Part shown: one piece after another, positions 63,656-64,000 of the stretch
Layout of the letters: each line of letters opens with the position of its first letter
How positions within the stretch are numbered: the first letter of the stretch is position 1
Assembly: GCF_007830065.1 (NCBI RefSeq)
Contig: NZ_VLKK01000005.1
Span: 1 to 64,000 of the forward strand
DNA: 64,000 bases
Direction: 5' to 3'
Origin: Sphingobium wenxiniae
GTDB taxonomy: Bacteria; Pseudomonadota; Alphaproteobacteria; Sphingomonadales; Sphingomonadaceae
Position numbers and translations under genes: made by a program
Notes under the pieces: generated by a model
Database searches by the model: none
Seen by the model: the letters and a program-made list of their open reading frames with translations, nothing else
Told to the model about the DNA's origin: nothing

Positions 63656-64000
63656 ATGGCAGAAGAACCGGAAATCGAAACCGGCGCGGTCGACGCGCAG
63701 GATAGCCAGCCCTCCACCCCCGGCGCCAGGCTGCGCGCCGCGCGGGAAGCGCGGGGGCTTTCGATCCAGGATGTGGCGACCCGTACGCGAATCGCGCAGC
63801 GCCAGCTCGAAGCCATTGAAAAGGATGATTATACCGCACTGCCCGGCATCCCCTATGCCGTGGGTTTCGCGCGCGCCTATGCCCGCGCGGTGGACATGGA
63901 CGAGGTGGCGATCGCCGCCGAGGTGCGCGATGCCGTCCATAATTCCGAACTGGGCGCAAACCGCTATGAAGTGTTCGAACCGGCCGATCCGGCCCGTGTG
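63656..64000 (+). CDS. RodZ-like helix-turn-helix protein, N-terminal part
   Basis: First 115 codons, cut by the window edge. Residues about 22-90 are the cytoplasmic HTH of RodZ: LRAAREARGLSIQDVATRTRIAQRQLEAIEKDDYTALPGIPYAVGFARAYARAVDMD. The later membrane and periplasmic parts are outside. RodZ couples the MreB cytoskeleton to cell shape. GGAG lies 5 bases before the ATG. A DUF4115-type tail would confirm it. Confidence 0.7.
   Translation, partial: MAEEPEIETGAVDAQDSQPSTPGARLRAAREARGLSIQDVATRTRIAQRQLEAIEKDDYTALPGIPYAVGFARAYARAVDMDEVAIAAEVRDAVHNSELGANRYEVFEPADPARV

Noticed and set aside
61247..63940. 897-codon minus-strand open frame opposite ptsP
   Set aside because: Antisense shadow of a clear ptsP gene; His/Arg/Gln-rich with no recognisable domain.

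Overview
The window looks like a chromosomal segment of a sphingomonad (Sphingomonadaceae, Alphaproteobacteria; Sphingobium or Sphingomonas type). The evidence is high G+C coding sequence, an alphaproteobacterial RNase P RNA, a cheA-cheW-cheY-cheB-cheR cluster behind a CtrA-type box, the pckA / chvI-chvG-hprK-rapZ-EIIA-HPr arrangement, short HprK, an RpoH-type promoter before dnaK-dnaJ, and dispersed hairpin repeats of sphingomonad style. No prophage, CRISPR array, rRNA or tRNA was seen.

Layout. 1-0.33 kb: 3' end of an IS1380-like insertion sequence. 0.4-9.5 kb: surface polysaccharide region, with an inositol-monophosphatase-family phosphatase overlapping a two-domain protein (Rossmann-like domain fused to a NeuB-type synthase with no SAF domain), facing a minus-strand capsule-export operon (KpsE-, KpsM-, KpsT-like, UDP-galactopyranose mutase, GlfT2-like galactofuranosyltransferase, outer-membrane export lipoprotein). 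9.6-13.8 kb: molybdate uptake genes modA, modB and modC, split by a HAD phosphatase gene, with a GT4 glycosyltransferase leading modA. 13.8-18.6 kb: an XRE regulator, a DUF6456 protein, NUDIX, two TPM-domain proteins, LemA, MscL and a small lipoprotein. 18.6-24 kb: chemotaxis. 24.2-36.7 kb: amidase, rnpB, a J-domain protein and a thioredoxin-like ferredoxin, sodB, yciB, ftsY, mtaB and dapF, then divergently ffh, rpsP, rimM, a small membrane protein, trmD and rplS; after that a HExxH protein and a PCu(A)C copper chaperone. 36.7-42.3 kb: dnaK, dnaJ, an MHS transporter and a SpoU methyltransferase. 42.4-48.8 kb: PTS-type regulatory cascade, ChvG-ChvI and pckA. 48.9-57.4 kb: a calcium-loop protein, ferredoxin-NADP reductase, NfeD/SPFH pair, CitE-like lyase, ubiG, lysC, a nitronate-monooxygenase-like enzyme and a lipoprotein. 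57.4-61.2 kb: Gdx/SugE-type exporter, then an HxlR regulator divergent from five small VOC/DUF1428/SRPBCC genes. 61.3-64 kb: ptsP and the start of a RodZ-like gene.

How they work together. The first 9.5 kb can build and export a galactofuranose-containing, possibly nonulosonate-modified polysaccharide. The PTS genes here (HPr, EIIA, HprK) and ptsP at 61.3 kb form a phosphorelay with no sugar permease in the window, next to the ChvG-ChvI envelope-stress/acid sensor and gluconeogenic PckA. The SRP pair ftsY and ffh lies on either side of mtaB-dapF, and ffh leads the ribosome-maturation operon. The candidates most worth a second look are the SAF-less NeuB fusion, the CheA with two CheW-like modules and a receiver-like tail lacking an evident phospho-acceptor, the HxlR/VOC operon with its AT-rich palindromic operator, and the hairpin pair before gdx.
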